Source of the DNA: Cercis canadensis
Taxonomy: Eukaryota > Streptophyta > Magnoliopsida > Fabales > Fabaceae
DNA length: 64,000 nucleotides
Direction of reading: 5' to 3'
Assembly: GCA_003255065.1 (NCBI GenBank)
Contig: QAOA01006662.1
Span: forward strand, 400,809 to 464,808
Position 1 is the first letter of the stretch. Each line of letters begins with the position of its first letter. Both the position numbers and the translations under genes were made by a program. Below, piece by piece: positions 1 to 12,690 of the stretch. The notes under the pieces were generated by a model that was not told the DNA's origin, searched no databases, and worked only from the letters and a program-made list of their open reading frames with translations.

Positions 1-148
1 ATGGATCCTCTAAGAATGTTAATAAAACCCTAATACCCATTTTGGCCCATAAACATAAAGGCCCAAAATATTAAAAATGAATTTAAAACAAATTAAACGT
101 TTTGGCCCATAAACATAAAGGCCCAAAAATAAAACTATAACCTAAACA
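1..148 (-). repeat. Partial LTR of element A, cut by the window edge
   Basis: Bases 1-148 match 3770-3918 closely, including the paired motif GGCCCATAAACATAAAGG and the CCTAAACA end. The adjoining purine tract on the minus strand (about 149-160) is a likely polypurine tract, so this is taken as the 3' LTR of element A with the rest outside the window. Confidence 0.7.
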
Positions 149-3100
149 TAATTTTTCCCCTGCTCCAAACTTGGGCTCCAAGCTGGCCCATGTGCACCTT
201 CTACAAGAGACAGATAAGTGATCCATCTCAACTTTGAACTTGGCCCAGCTGCTTTTTCCTTGGTCTGCACCTCTTGGACTAGGCTCAACAGTGCCTCTCT
301 CACTCGCTTAGCTGTGCTTCTAGTCATCAGGCCTCTAACCCCAAGCAAGGGATCATGAACACTCCTAGGGTTAGGGCGTGTAGCAAGCTGATTCACATCA
401 TTCCTTCCCTCCTCGGAAGGATTCGTCCTCGAATCTGAATCGTCACCTACATCAAACAAGGTTAAGTCAGCAACATTAAAAGTAGCACTAACATCGCCAT
501 ACTCACCAGGAAGATTAATTTTGTAGGCATTGTCATTAATCTGCTCAAGGACCTCAAACGGCCCATCTCCTCGAGGGTGCAACTTTGATTTCCGTTTGGT
601 AGGAAACTGTCCTTTCCTAAGGTGTACCCAAACCCAATCACCTGGTTCGAATATAACCCTAGTTCGGCCCTTGTTGGCTTGCCTAGCATATTGCTCATTC
701 TTCTTCTCAATATTAGCCCGAACCTTGGAATGCAAGTCTCTAACAAAATATGCCTTGTGCTTACCATCAAGATTAGCAAACTCATTAGTAGGCAAAGGTA
801 AAATATCCAAGGGAGTTAAAGGATTAAATCCATAAACAATTAAATTCATAAACAATCTCAAAAGGGGAATAAGAAGTACTAGAGTGTACAGTGCGATTAT
901 AAGCAAACTCAACATGCGGCAAAGATTGTTCCCAACGCTTAAGATTCTTTTGCATAATAGCACGCAATATAGTAGCAAGTGTTCTATTAACAACCTCAGT
1001 TTGCCCATCCGTCTGAAGATGTGCAACCGTAGAAAACAGAAGCTTAGTCCCCAATCGACCCTATAGGGTTCGCCAAAAGTGACTTAGGAACTTCACGTCT
1101 CTATCACTCACTATTGTTCTAGGTAAACCATGCAAGCGCACTATTTCTTTAAAGAACAAGTCAGCAATGTGTGTTGCATCATTAGTTTTAGCACAAGCGA
1201 TAAAGTGAGCCATCTTGCTAAACCTATCAACAACCACAAAGATACTATATAATCACGCTACATACCTTGTCTCCCACCAAGCATCGATTTTGAAAGATAT
1301 GTTCTCTATGTTCTTCTATGTCATCTTCCCTTGGTTGCATGTTGAGCACACGCCTAGACACCATCAAATACTAATCTGGAAGAGAGTCATCAATACCCTC
1401 CACGTCACTAGCATCTTCGAAGGGTGGCATGTCTTCACAACTAGGTGTAACAGGAGATTCCTCCTCACTATCATACTCACCAGTAGCAAGCATAACAACT
1501 TTCCTTCTATTGGGACATTTAGAAGATATATGTCCACGCCCTCGACACCTGTAGCATTTGATATCACGTGACTTAGAAGAAGAGTTATATTCTGTTTTAC
1601 CTTGGGAAATAGGAGTAGAACCCGTAGGCCTTGGTCTTGTGTCTTCTCTTGGCTTTGGAGCTGTGTGAGGATTATCCTTCCAATTTGATTTCCAGTTTGA
1701 AATTCTGGAAGGCACACCGAATCTAGAAGCTGCTTTAGCCTTCAACTGTCACTCTACATGCTCGGCTTTATGCACCAAGTCCTCCATCTCTACATAGTGA
1801 CTCATCTCCACCACTTCAGCAATCTCTCGCTTCAAGCCACTAATAAACCGTGCCATGGTTACCTCACGGTTCTCATCAATAGTAGCCCTCATCATGGCTA
1901 TCTCCATCTCACTGTTGTACTCAGCAACACTCATAGATCCCTGTTTCAAATCTTGCAGTTTCTTGAAACAATCTCTATAGTAATGTCTAGGTACAAACCG
2001 TTTCCTCATCACGGCTCTCATATCAGCCCATGACCGAATAGGTCTCTCACCATCTCTACGCCTATTAATCACTAGTTGATCCTACCAAATACTAGCATAA
2101 TCAGTGAATTCAATTACTACCAGCTTCACTTTCTTTTCTTCAGAGTATTCATGGCACTCAAAAACATGTTCCACTTTTCTCTCCCAATCTAGGTAAAGTT
2201 CAGGATCACTTTTACCTTGAAAGATAGGAATTCTCATTTTTATACTCCCCAGGTTATTATCACGACGAGGGGCTGCCCTCCTTTCTCTTCTGGTCTCGGT
2301 TTTAACCTCAGAATAATCTTCTTCCTCTTCCTCAGAATACCGAAAAGGTTTAGTTGTTTTAGTTTTTATCTTAGGTGAAACTAGGTGTTCTAACCTCTCT
2401 AATCTGTCCTCGGTGCCCATTATCAATGCTGTAATTTGGTCCTGAATTGCATTCATATATGCATCCATATGACTTTTGGTGAATGGTTCTTCCTATTCCA
2501 TGACACACTCACCTCACGTGTTTACACTAAATGGCTTTTTCCCGATAATGCACTCACCACTCTTGCCTTTTTCCACTCAAATTTTCTTAGAAGCCATTAA
2601 ACAAGAACTTTCTAAAAACTTATCAAGGAGAAAAGGTGATAGAACAAAAATAACAAGAAAGTCAAACAAGGGTGTTGAATAAAAATAAATAAGATAAGGA
2701 AGCAAAAAAAAAGATGACAAGGAAGCAAAACAAGAATTCCAAGAAGGAAAAAGAAATAAAATAAAATGACCAAGACTTTTGAATATAAATAATGAACAAG
2801 GATGTTGGTTTGGTCAAGAAAAGAACAAAGAAATCTAGAAAACAGCAACAAATTGAAAGAAAATCAGCAGATTACAGAAAACAGCCCGAAACAGATGTTT
2901 TTGAAGGATTTTGAGCCTGAAAATGGCGTCAACTAGGTTTACCAAATTGCCACCTCGAAGGTCTCTGAACGAGCTTTGAAACGCCGGGTCACGGGTTCCG
3001 TAACTCTAAACGAGCTGAAAATTATGGCCTTTTCAAGTAAGTGAGTCTAAATAGTCCGTTTTTTTTATTTTCTTTTCACAAGAACAGATTTTGCTAATCT

Positions 3101-3497
3101 CTTTTTTTTTTTTATTTGTTTGTTTTGCAGATTCTGTCACTCTTTATTTTATTTTTTTTTAAAACTTGACTAGGACTCGACGAACAACTAGGATTTGTTA
3201 TTGCAATTGAAACAGCCGCCGCCTCTAGGCAATTTTAACCTAGGACATGGACTCTTAAACACAAACAAGAAAAACAAGAAAAAAACGACCAACCAATGAT
3301 CCGAACAAAAATAATAGGGATAACTTGACCAGAAACTTAAAGAACATAACGAAGAATGAAATTGATAGGAAAAATAAAAGACAAAAGGGGTAGAAGATGA
3401 TTGACTCAAACAAATAAGATAGATAAAATAAAAAATAGAATAGGGGGTTTTAGGAATACCGATTGAAACTACAAGGAGCCAAAGCTCTAATACCAAA

Positions 3498-3918
3498 TGA
3501 TGCGTTCGCGTACCCGAAGGATTGAAACAGAGTGTTTGGATACCAAACTGTGGGATGACCTTGGTTATCGCAAAAGGGTGAACCCTTAACAAGGAAGGAT
3601 CCTTGGTAAGTTCAAGTTTAAGTTCTTTGCCTAAGAACAACAGGGAAGCTCTCAATCTAGAGAAACTCAATAATTCAGAAACTGAATAATATTAATCTCA
3701 AAACTGTTTTGCAAAGGCATACACGAATTCCTTATATAGGCAATTCGGCTAGGAGGCTACAAGCTATGATGGATCCTCTAAGAATGTTAATAAAACCCTA
3801 ATACCCATTTTAGCCCATAGACATAAAGGCCCAAAAAATTAAAAACGAATTTAAAACTAATAAAACGTTTTGGCTCATAAACATAAAGGCCCAAAAATAA
3901 AACTAATTAACCTAAACA
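3498..3918 (-). repeat. Gypsy LTR shared by two tandem elements
   Basis: A 421-bp LTR with TG...CA ends. On its left is a minus-strand primer-binding-like motif (TGGTATTAGAGC), as expected for the 5' LTR of element A. On its right is a second copy of the polyprotein tail, as expected for the 3' LTR of another element. The same LTR therefore serves two internal regions. A TATA-like box on the minus strand sits near 3730-3740. Confidence 0.7.
3727..3742 (-). promoter_or_regulatory. TATA-like box in gypsy LTR
   Basis: The minus strand reads CCTATATAAGGAATTC here, a good plant TATA box placed inside the LTR as expected for its promoter. It belongs to a fossil element and activity is unknown. Confidence 0.4.
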
Positions 3919-4171
3919 TAATTTTTGGCCTGCTCCAAACTTGGGCTCCAAGCTGGCCCATGTGCACCTTCTACAAGAGACAGATAAGTGATCAATCTCA
4001 ACTCTGAACTTGGCCCAATTGCTCTTTCCTTGGTTTGCACCTCTTGGACTAGGCTCAACAGCGCCTCTCTCACTCGCTTAATTCTGCTTCTAGTCATCGG
4101 ACCTCCAACCCCAAGCAAGGGATCATGAACACTTCTAGGGTTAGGGCGTGTAGCAAACTGATTCGCATCAC
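3919..4171 (-). mobile_element. 3' remnant of a second gypsy copy (element B)
   Basis: This segment closely matches 149-401, the polyprotein tail of element A (same MTRS..KRVREALLSLVQEVQTKE stretch), then stops abruptly near 4171, where unrelated plus-strand gypsy sequence begins. With the LTR at 3498-3918 it forms internal(B)-LTR-internal(A). This layout is best explained by recombination between LTRs of neighbouring copies. Confidence 0.75.
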
Positions 4172-7100
4172 TTAAGCTCTTGATTTGCTCATTAGTTCCA
4201 CAAAGAACTAAGGAAAGAAAGTAATAATGAAAAAAAAAAAGGCAAGAGTGTGTGAGTACATTAGAGGGTAAAAGTCAACTAGTGTGCCTAAACACGAGTG
4301 TGAGTGACATTCTTCAGTACAAACATATGAGGAATTGGTGAGATTTCTTTCTAACATTTTTTGAAGGTTTAAGACACCATAGATAGAGAGATTGAGGTCG
4401 GAAGTCAAACTTTTGCACTTCATGCCATGCAGTAACAATTCAAAAGAATTAATATGAGGTTTGATGAATTGCATAACCACATAAGGATGTATGAGGAAGA
4501 TTTACATGAAGGACAACTACCTCGAGTTCCCAAAGCAAGGAGGAGAAATATAAGGGTTGTTAATGATGAAGAAGATAGAAGTAGATATAGTGACTCCGAG
4601 ATCCAAGAAGATTATGTGAGGCACAATAGAAGAGGGAGAAGGGCAAGAGACGCTTATGAAGGCCAGGATGAGAGTGATCAAAGTAATGCTAGGAACCCAC
4701 ATTGATTCGATAGACGTTATCGAATGAAAAGAAGGGCAAGACAACCTCAAGTAGACCAAAATCTAAGTGGGATCAAAATGAGGATTCTAAATTTTCAAGG
4801 GATGAACAATCCAAAAGCCTACTTGGATTGGGAGAAAAACGTGGAGCATGTTTTTGATTGTTATCAGTATTCCGAAGAGAAGAAAGTGAAACTTGTAGCT
4901 GTTGAGTTCACGGATTATGCCATCATTTGGTGGAACCAACTTGTGCTAAATAGGAGGAAAAACCATGAAAGACCCATAGCTTCATGGGAAGACATGAAGG
5001 CTATCATGAGAAGGAGGTTCATCCTAAGTCATTATTACTATGACCTCTTTCAAAAGCTACAAGGGTTGACTCAAGGTTCTAAGAGTGTAGAAGACTACCA
5101 CAAGGAGATGAAATTTTCTATGATAAAAGCTGACATAAAGAAAAATGGTGAGGCTACTATGATGAGGTTCCTACATGGGTTGAATAGAGATATAACTAAT
5201 GTCGTGGAACTACAACACTATGTGGAGTTGGAGGATATGTTACATATGACTATGAAAGTAGAGAAGCAATTGAAGATGAATGGTTCCTTAAGGTTCACTT
5301 CTAGCTCTAGCAAGTTCAATTTGGGTCCATCTTCTCCATGAAAAATGACTTGGAACAAGGATGAGAAGATGAATACTACGCCTAGAATCAAACCCTTCAA
5401 GCCACACAAGGATGAAGGAAACATTTCTAAGGACAAAACTGAAGTACAACCTTCAAGGAATAGAGACATCAAATGCTTCAAGTGTTTGGGGAGGGGGCAC
5501 ATTGCTTTGCAATGCCAAAACAAGAGGGTGATGATTCTCAAGGGAGAAGGCGATATGGAAACGGAAGATGAGTCGGAAGAAAAGTCCATGCTACTCCTAG
5601 AAGAAGAGTTCATGTCACTCCTAGAAGAAGATGATAAAGACATAGAATACTCGGTGGAAAGAGATTTTCTTATGATAAGGAGAGCTCTTAGTGCCCAAGC
5701 TAAGGAGAAAAGAGAGCTCTAAAGGAACAACATCTTCCACACAATATGTCATGTCAATGGTAAGATTTGTAGTATGATAATTGATGGTGGTAGTTACACA
5801 AATGTAGCTAGTACTACCTTAGTAGATAAACTAAACCTACCCACCATAAAGCATCCTAGACCCTATAAATTATAATGGTTGAATGATTGTGGAGAAATTA
5901 GAGTAACTAGACAAGTATTAGTCTCATTTGCTATTGGTAAATACAATGATGAACTTCTATGTGATATTGTAACCAATGCATGTGCGACATATACTATTGA
6001 GGAGGTCTTGGTAATTTGATATTCTTTTATCATGAAGAAGTAACCTATTACCCTTGTTTCTTTATCCCCAAAGCAAGTTTTTCTAGACCAAGAGAGGTTA
6101 AAGAAAGAGGGTGAGGGATCAAAAGAAGTTGGAAAATTAAAAAAGAAAAGAGATAAATGATACAAAAGAGGCCGCAAGCCCAAGTGGAGAGAAAAGATAT
6201 GAGAGAGACCAAGAAAAAGAGAGCCTTAAGAGAAAATAGAAACAACAGTTAAGTGTTTATACAAAAGGGAGTGAGGTGAAGAGAGCTTATTTTTCAAAGT
6301 AGCCAATATTTATACTTTTGTACAATGAAGCTTGTCTTAGTGTTAATACCTTTGACCCTTATTTTCTGAGTGGTGTTGTGTCTCTTTTCCAAGAATTTGA
6401 AAACGTTTTCCCCAACGATGATCCAAGTGGATTACCTCCAATGCGTGAGATTGAGCATCAAATTGACTTCATTCTTAGAGCCGTCATTTCAAATAGGCCG
6501 GCTTATAGGAATAACCTGGAGGAGACCAATGAGCTTCAAAGGCAAGTGAGAGAACTCATGACCAAGGGTCATGCGAAGGAGAGCATGAGTCCATGCACAG
6601 TGTCGATGCTTTTAGTTCCTAAGAAGGATGAAACATGGCAAATGTGTGTTGATTGCCGAACCGTCAACAAAATCACTATAAAGTATTGTCATCCTATTCT
6701 TAGGCTAGATGATATGTTAAATGAATTGTATGGTTCTTGTGTGTTCTCTAAGATAGATCTTAAGAGCAGATACCATCAAATTAGGATGAAAAAATAAGAT
6801 GAATGAAAAACTAATTTTAAAACTAAATATTGTTTATATGAATGGTTAGTTATGTTTTTTGGTTTGACCAATGCCCTTAGCACTTTCATGAGATTGATGA
6901 ACCATGTTTTATGAGCTTTTATTGATCGGTTTGTTGTTGTCTACTTTGATGATATATTGATCTATAGTAAGGATTTGAATGAACACCTTAGTCATGTGCT
7001 AAGTATGTTAAGAAAATATAAGTTGTATGCTAACTTGAAGAAATGTTCCTTTTGCACTAGTTAAGTTTTGTTTCTTGAGTATATTGTGAGTGCTAGAGGA

Positions 7101-8620
7101 ATAGAGGCTGATGAAGAAAAGGTGAAGACTAAAAAAGAATGACCAACGCCTAAGAGTGTTAGTGAAGGAAAAAGTTTCCATGGATTGACTAGTTTTTATA
7201 TGATATTTGTAAAGGATTTTAGCACTCTAGCCGCACCTTTAACCAAATTAAGAAAAATATAGGTTTTAAATGGAGAGAGAAACAAGAAAAAGCCTTTAAT
7301 CTCATTAAGGAGAAATAGTTAATGCACATTTACTTGCTTTGCCTGACTTCTCTAAAGCTTTCAAGATTGAGTGTGATGCCTCAGGTATTGGCATTGGAGC
7401 TGTGTTGATGCAAGAAAGGCGACCTCTTGCATATTTCAATGAAAAGCTTAGAGGAGCCACCTTGAACTACCCTAACTACGACAAGGAGATGTATGCTTTG
7501 GTGAGGGCTTTGGAAACTTGGTAGCACTATCTACTTCCAAAGGAGTTCCTAATTCATACTGATCATGAATTATTAAAGCATTTGAGAGGGCAAGACAAGT
7601 TGTACAAGAGGCACGCAAAATGGGTTGAGTTTATTAAATATTTTCCTTACATAATCAAGTACAAGCAAGGTAAGAAAAATGTGGTTGCCGATGTTTTGTC
7701 GTGAAGGTACACCCTTCTCTCTATTCTTGATGCCAAGTTGTTAGGATTTGAGTTTGTTAAGATATTGTATCATGATGACCTTGATTTTTCTACTATTTTT
7801 ATTACTCGTAAAAATGTGCATATAATAAATTTTATATGCATGACGGATATTTGTTTAGGAAGAGTTAGTTGTGTGTTCCTAGAGGATCTATGCATGAATT
7901 GCTAGTTAGAGAGGCACATGGTGGATGGTTGATAGGACACTTTGGTGTCAAAAAGACTCTAGACATGTTGCATAAACATTTTTTTTTTGCCTAGAATGAG
8001 AGGCGGTGTTGAAAATTTGTGTGCTAAGTGTATTACCTATAAACATGCTAAGTCTACAACTAAGCCTCATTGATTGTATACCCTTTTATCCATTCTCGAA
8101 GTGTCATGGGTTGGTGTGTAGTTTACCTCGCTCCAAGAGAGGTCGAGATTTTATTTTCATGGTTGTTGATAGATTTTTCAAGATGGTATGTTTTATTGCT
8201 TGCCATAAAACGGATGATGTCACCCACATTGCTAATTTGTTCTTCAAGGAAATGGTTAGATTACATGGGATACCTCAGAGCATTGTATCTGATTGAGACA
8301 CCAAGTTCTTGAGCCATTTTTGGAGAACTTTATGGGCAAAGTTGGGCATCAAGTTTCTATTTTTCACCACTTATCAACCCCAAACGAATGGGCAAACGGA
8401 GGTAGTAAACCGAACCTTATTTACCTTGTTGCGTGCAGTGATTAAAAAGAACATTAAATCTTGGGAAGATTATTTGCCATTTGTTGAATTTTCTTATAAT
8501 AGAGTTGTGCATTCCACTATGGAATGTTCCCCATTTGAGGTAGCTTATGGTTTTAACCCCCTTACCCCATTAGACTTAATCACATTGCCTATGCAACATT
8601 GTGCTAACCTAGAACCTATC
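4172..8620 (+). mobile_element. Ty3/gypsy fossil, full domain order (element E)
   Basis: A plus-strand gypsy element of the same broad family as element A. Visible parts are gag (about 4450-5450, YLDWEKNVEHVFDCYQYSEE), a CCHC knuckle near 5470-5520 (CFKCLGRGHIALQC), an aspartic-protease region near 5760-5880, reverse transcriptase from about 6400 to 7100, RNase H near 7340-7700 ([14 protein letters not shown]) and integrase from about 7850 to 8620 ([15 protein letters not shown]). Domain order protease-RT-RNase H-integrase is diagnostic of Ty3/gypsy. I could not find LTRs at either end, so both ends look truncated. It carries many interruptions and is an old, dead copy. Confidence 0.85.
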
Positions 8621-9735
8621 GCTCGCCTTTTATCTTTGTCGAGCGTGGTGTTTATATCCTTCATTTTTCTTATTTTGCGTATTCTAAAATCTCTGAAACT
8701 CGATATAGAAGGTTTATCGAGCATTTGAAATCTCTACCTTCGAGTTACCCCATAGGGATTCACATTAGAGGGGATATCTAATCAATTGCTACAATGGCTA
8801 CAATGCTCTTACTCTGATGAAGGTCAATAGATCACATGGACAGACTTTGAGAGAGAGCTCTTGACCATATTTAAGCCAATAAGTTTGAAGACTTTGATGA
8901 AGCTTTAAAGCTTCTCAAACAAATGGGTTCCCTACTAGACTACCTTAAAGAATTCGATCGACTCACAGTGGGTGGCTACAAAAAGCACTCATTGGTGCCT
9001 TTGTAGGAGGATTGCAATGGGAGTTACCTACTAAAGTCTGCATGTGGAAACCAAAAGCAATTAGGGAAGCTATTGACTATTCCCAAATGAAAGTTGATCA
9101 ATTGACTTTGTCAAAAAAATGGTCAAGGCATAGCGTTATAGAGCTTGATAAAAAACCAATACCTATCAGAGTGAAGAAGCTCTCTTGGGAGGAAACGCAA
9201 AAGAAGTGTGAGAAGGGATTATGCTTCAATTGTGACGAGAAATTTTCCCGTGGGTCACCGACGCAAGAAACCACAGCTTGTGATACTTGAAATGCATGAA
9301 GAGGAGGAAGCTGTGAGTGAGGAAAAGGAAGGTCTAGAGATATCATTACATGCCTTATCAAGATAGCACGACCCTTACACCGACAAGGTTATGGGAACTA
9401 TTTGATAAGTTGTAGTCTCAATTTCTAAATATGATCCTTGAGGACAAGGATCCTTCCTAAGGAGGGAGAATGATACGTATCGAGGAATAGAGTGAGAAAA
9501 CCTAATCCTAAGTATATCTAAGGGATTAAGGTATTTGGATGCTAGTAGGATATTATGATGTAGGTGTAGAATAAAGGACTCTCGTGTTAGGAGGACTCTA
9601 GTAGGAGTTGGTTGTTATCTTTTCCTTATTGTTATCCTTTCATTAAGATCTATATAATGACCTAGTTGTTTATTGTTTTGGTATCAATAAAATAAAAGCA
9701 CCCTTTTTCTTAAGTATGTTTCTTGATGTGTATCA
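8621..9735 (+). mobile_element. Chromovirus-like gypsy remnant: gag piece plus 3' LTR (element F)
   Basis: About 8780-9280 encodes a different gypsy gag. It shows ALIGAFVGGLQWELP, KPKAIREAIDYSQM and the zinc-knuckle start KGLCFNCDEKF, all typical of chromovirus gag. About 9300-9460 gives a short polyprotein tail (LEDKDPS), then a purine tract and an LTR. The whole pol region is missing, so this is a shrunken, dead derivative. The 100 bases around 8621-8720, between element E and the first recognisable gag, are unassigned. Confidence 0.7.
9471..9735 (+). repeat. 3' LTR of element F
   Basis: The 265-bp segment starts TGATACGTATC and ends GATGTGTATCA, so its ends are short inverted repeats with TG...CA termini. 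It is preceded by a purine tract (AAGGAGGGAGAA), as expected for the polypurine tract before a 3' LTR. A TATATAATG box lies near 9651. No partner 5' LTR is present in the window. Confidence 0.75.
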
Positions 9736-10190
9736 ATTTTTGAGATTTAAGCTTTTGTAATAAATACATTATTAGCTATATGTAATTATTCAATGAAAAA
9801 TATATTTATGAATGTTATATTTTTATTTTTGAGAAATATGGATTATATTTCCATTGATGAATTCTACTAAATATATGTTTGTAGGCTTCTTCCATTTGCC
9901 AATGATATTTTGATTTTCTTACAATATTTTGACCTTATCATAGTATTTTGAACTTTATCATGATATTTTGAATTTCTCATGGTGAAATATTATGAGAAAT
10001 TTACCAGCCACAAAAAAAAGTTTCCAAGTTCTCATGGTTCTTTACCGTGAGAACTCCTCTCACATTAAAAGTCATCAGAAATTTGTGATCAAGATCACGT
10101 TTTTCTTCCCCAATTTCTCACGGTATTTTGGCTAATTTGTCATAATTTTTTATTGTGAGAAATTGACTATTTTCTTGTAATAAATGGGTG
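9736..10190. other. AT-rich DNA, possible eroded CACTA end
   Basis: No gene. The segment repeats short motifs (TTTCTCAYGGT, TGTGAGAAATT) and ends with CTATTTTCTTGTAATA near 10168-10183. Plant CACTA transposon ends typically read CTATTTTCTTGTAGTG, so this may be a decayed terminus with subterminal repeats. The opposite end was not found. Confidence 0.25.
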
Positions 10191-12690
10191 CATGATGAAG
10201 GGGAGCTTAGAAACATGATGTTGACACTCCATTTTGGTATGCTAAAGCCCAATTGCTTTCCCAAATCAAGCCCAAGAAGAGGAAAGACGTTTTTAAGGAA
10301 TTAGAGACCCAAAATGACAAAAAGAAGGAAAAATCCTGAATTAGGGTCAAACCTGGATCCTTTGCCACATGGCCGTAGTCCAAGGCACAAGGCCCAATGC
10401 CAAGGTAAACGGTGTCACAACGTACGCGATGGTGGCCACGACGCGGATGGTGTACTTTTAAAAAAAAATTAATTTTCGAAGAAAACTTGGAGTCGTCACC
10501 AATTATTTTTAGAAACAGGGAAACAACTAGAAAACCTATTTTTTTATTTATAAATAACATTGGTCTGCAAACCAGAGATGGTTTGGGAGTCAGTTTATGT
10601 GTGGAGAATGTGTTAAGCACCCCACAACACCCGTATGAAAAACGGTTACCCATAAATTAATTGTGCGAATATAATATAGCCAAAATTATATTTTATTTAT
10701 CCTAAAAATAATAAAAGCATTACAAGAATATCTAACAAATAAAAGACGATGAATTTAAATGTGCAATGAATGATTTCACTACTGAGACCTAAATCATTCC
10801 ACTATTTTCTCGCATAAAGCGCCCTCCAAGGTGGCGCTACATTCACTTAGGTTGGATAAATAATGATATCTCATAAATGAATCATACTCGATCTATCATT
10901 CTATGATAAGCGAAGGGGCATGCAGATACTACACGACACAGTATATACCTAAATGAATGCAATGCATGAGTTTACTAATTATAATATTGTTTAAGGATAG
11001 AGATCTTAAGTACAAATGTAAAATAATAACAAAATAATCATCGAGCTTCAAGGTTTCCATTGGTCTCAAACTTCAAGCTTGCAAAGGTAAATTCCCTTGC
11101 ATCACATAGTCCCAATAACATTGTCAAAGAAAACTTAAGCACTCATAGAAACAATGATTAGTAAAAATAATAATGAAGAAATATCATCTAAAGCCTATCA
11201 AGTAAAATGTAGCACCTCTAACACAACCAAAAAGAGCCTTCAACAAGAGGATTTAAGAATGAAAATCAACTCCAAAATTGAATCTGAATGAGGGCAGGGC
11301 AGCAGCCAAACAAATGCCAAGTAAACCCACAAGAGAATACAAAAAGCTGACCCAAGATGACATCAAAATAATCTTTGAAACAAACCTAAAAGTAGAGAGA
11401 CACAACATTCCAAAACACTTCCAAAACAGCAGCCAAAACACTCTTAAACCTAATAATGTAAACAACACCTAAAAATTTTCAGTAATGTAGAAAATTAGGG
11501 GCCACTTTAGATGAGAATTTAGGACACATGTTAAGGAATTTTTATCTCAATTTTTTACACAAGGGCTGTCAAAGAAGACAGATAGACCTGATAGTGAAGA
11601 AAAAGACAGCCAACTTTAAATGCAAACTGGTTGTAGAGAAAAACGAATTTTTCTTTGAAAATTTTAAACATGAGAGACATATATCTCCCGGTTCTAACAT
11701 GACATGAATCACTTAAATCGGAGCCCTGTAGCTTCTACTAGAAAAACAAAATTAAGTGCTGCTAGTGCTGACTAATAAACCCGAAAATGAATAGTTTGAA
11801 AGGCAGGAATCAAATCAAAACATTTTCATATATGACAAAGTGCAATTCAATGCTATTCCACCAACTTTTAAATCCCAAAAAAGACCTCAAACAACACTCT
11901 AGCTAGTCTAAATAAATTGGAAGAATCTATAATGGCAACACTTAAACAAGAGTGTTTATTTGGACACCTTATCATTATTTGACTACAATAATCTTGCAAT
12001 AGTAAAATGATCCAACATCACACAATTACCAATAAAATATGCATAATACTAAACCCAAAAGACATACAAGATAGTAAAACATGGGCAAAGACTACCACTG
12101 CCTGCCTACATTATAGAATTAAGTCTATATACTTACCAAATCAATTAATGGGATTACAAATTCACTTATAGAAATTAGGCAAAACCTCATAGTAGCCTCT
12201 TAAGGAATTATCTAATAGAAATTTACCTCACTAAAACACCTTGGAAATCATGTTCAAGTTCAACGACACTTAGTTGTTCACATATCCATATAATCAAAAT
12301 CATTCTCTGGTTAAGATGGGACCAGAGACAACAATGTAGAAGATCTATAACTTACTAGCATCAACATTCACAATAAAACTCAAACCAAAAATATAGAGGC
12401 AAACCTTCCCACCCCTTAGATACTCCAGAATGAACAAGGAAGACTAAATCACTAGGAAAATCAATGCAATGGTAGTATAACAGCGAGAACAAACTTAAAG
12501 AAAAAAAAAAAAGAAGCTATGCAACATAAATACACTATAAAAAAAATGAAATATATAAGAGGAAAAAAAAATCTATCAGAATCAAATCACAAAAAAGCCA
12601 GAGAAGTAGAGTAGTAATGGAAATGGGAATAAACAGAGCAAGGCACTAGAGAATGATCGAAGACAATGGAACTAAAAATGATCTCATAAA
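10191..12690. other. Non-coding AT-rich region
   Basis: I see no credible gene. About 10440-10650 contains phrases (GGAGTCGTCACCAA, GGTTTGGGAGTCAG, TTAAGCACCCCACAACACCCG) that I recall from untranslated parts of plant gypsy elements, so part of this may be retroelement-derived. The rest is AT-rich with only short chance open frames. Confidence 0.4.

Larger units (their letters stand above)
1..3918 (-). mobile_element. Ty3/gypsy fossil, internally shortened (element A)
   Basis: Read on the minus strand, this is a gypsy-type retrotransposon. Its order is LTR (3498-3918), primer-binding-like site next to it (about 3483-3497), long leader, gag (about 2470 down to 1380), then the C-terminal integrase part and polyprotein tail (about 1055 down to 150), then the start of the other LTR at the window edge. 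The gag part shows the plant gypsy gag signature (YLDWERKVEHVFECHEYSEE) and a CCHC knuckle (CYRCRGRGHISSKCP). The integrase part shows [14 protein letters not shown]. Protease, reverse transcriptase, RNase H and the integrase core are absent, so this is a deletion derivative. The polyprotein tail (DSRTNPSEEGRND, then MTRSTAKRVREAL) resembles CRM-type chromoviruses from memory. It is broken and old, and not expected to be mobile. Confidence 0.85.

Noticed and set aside
3188-3670. 160-residue minus-strand frame
   Set aside because: It spans the LTR, primer site and leader of gypsy element A and codes low-complexity hydrophobic sequence.
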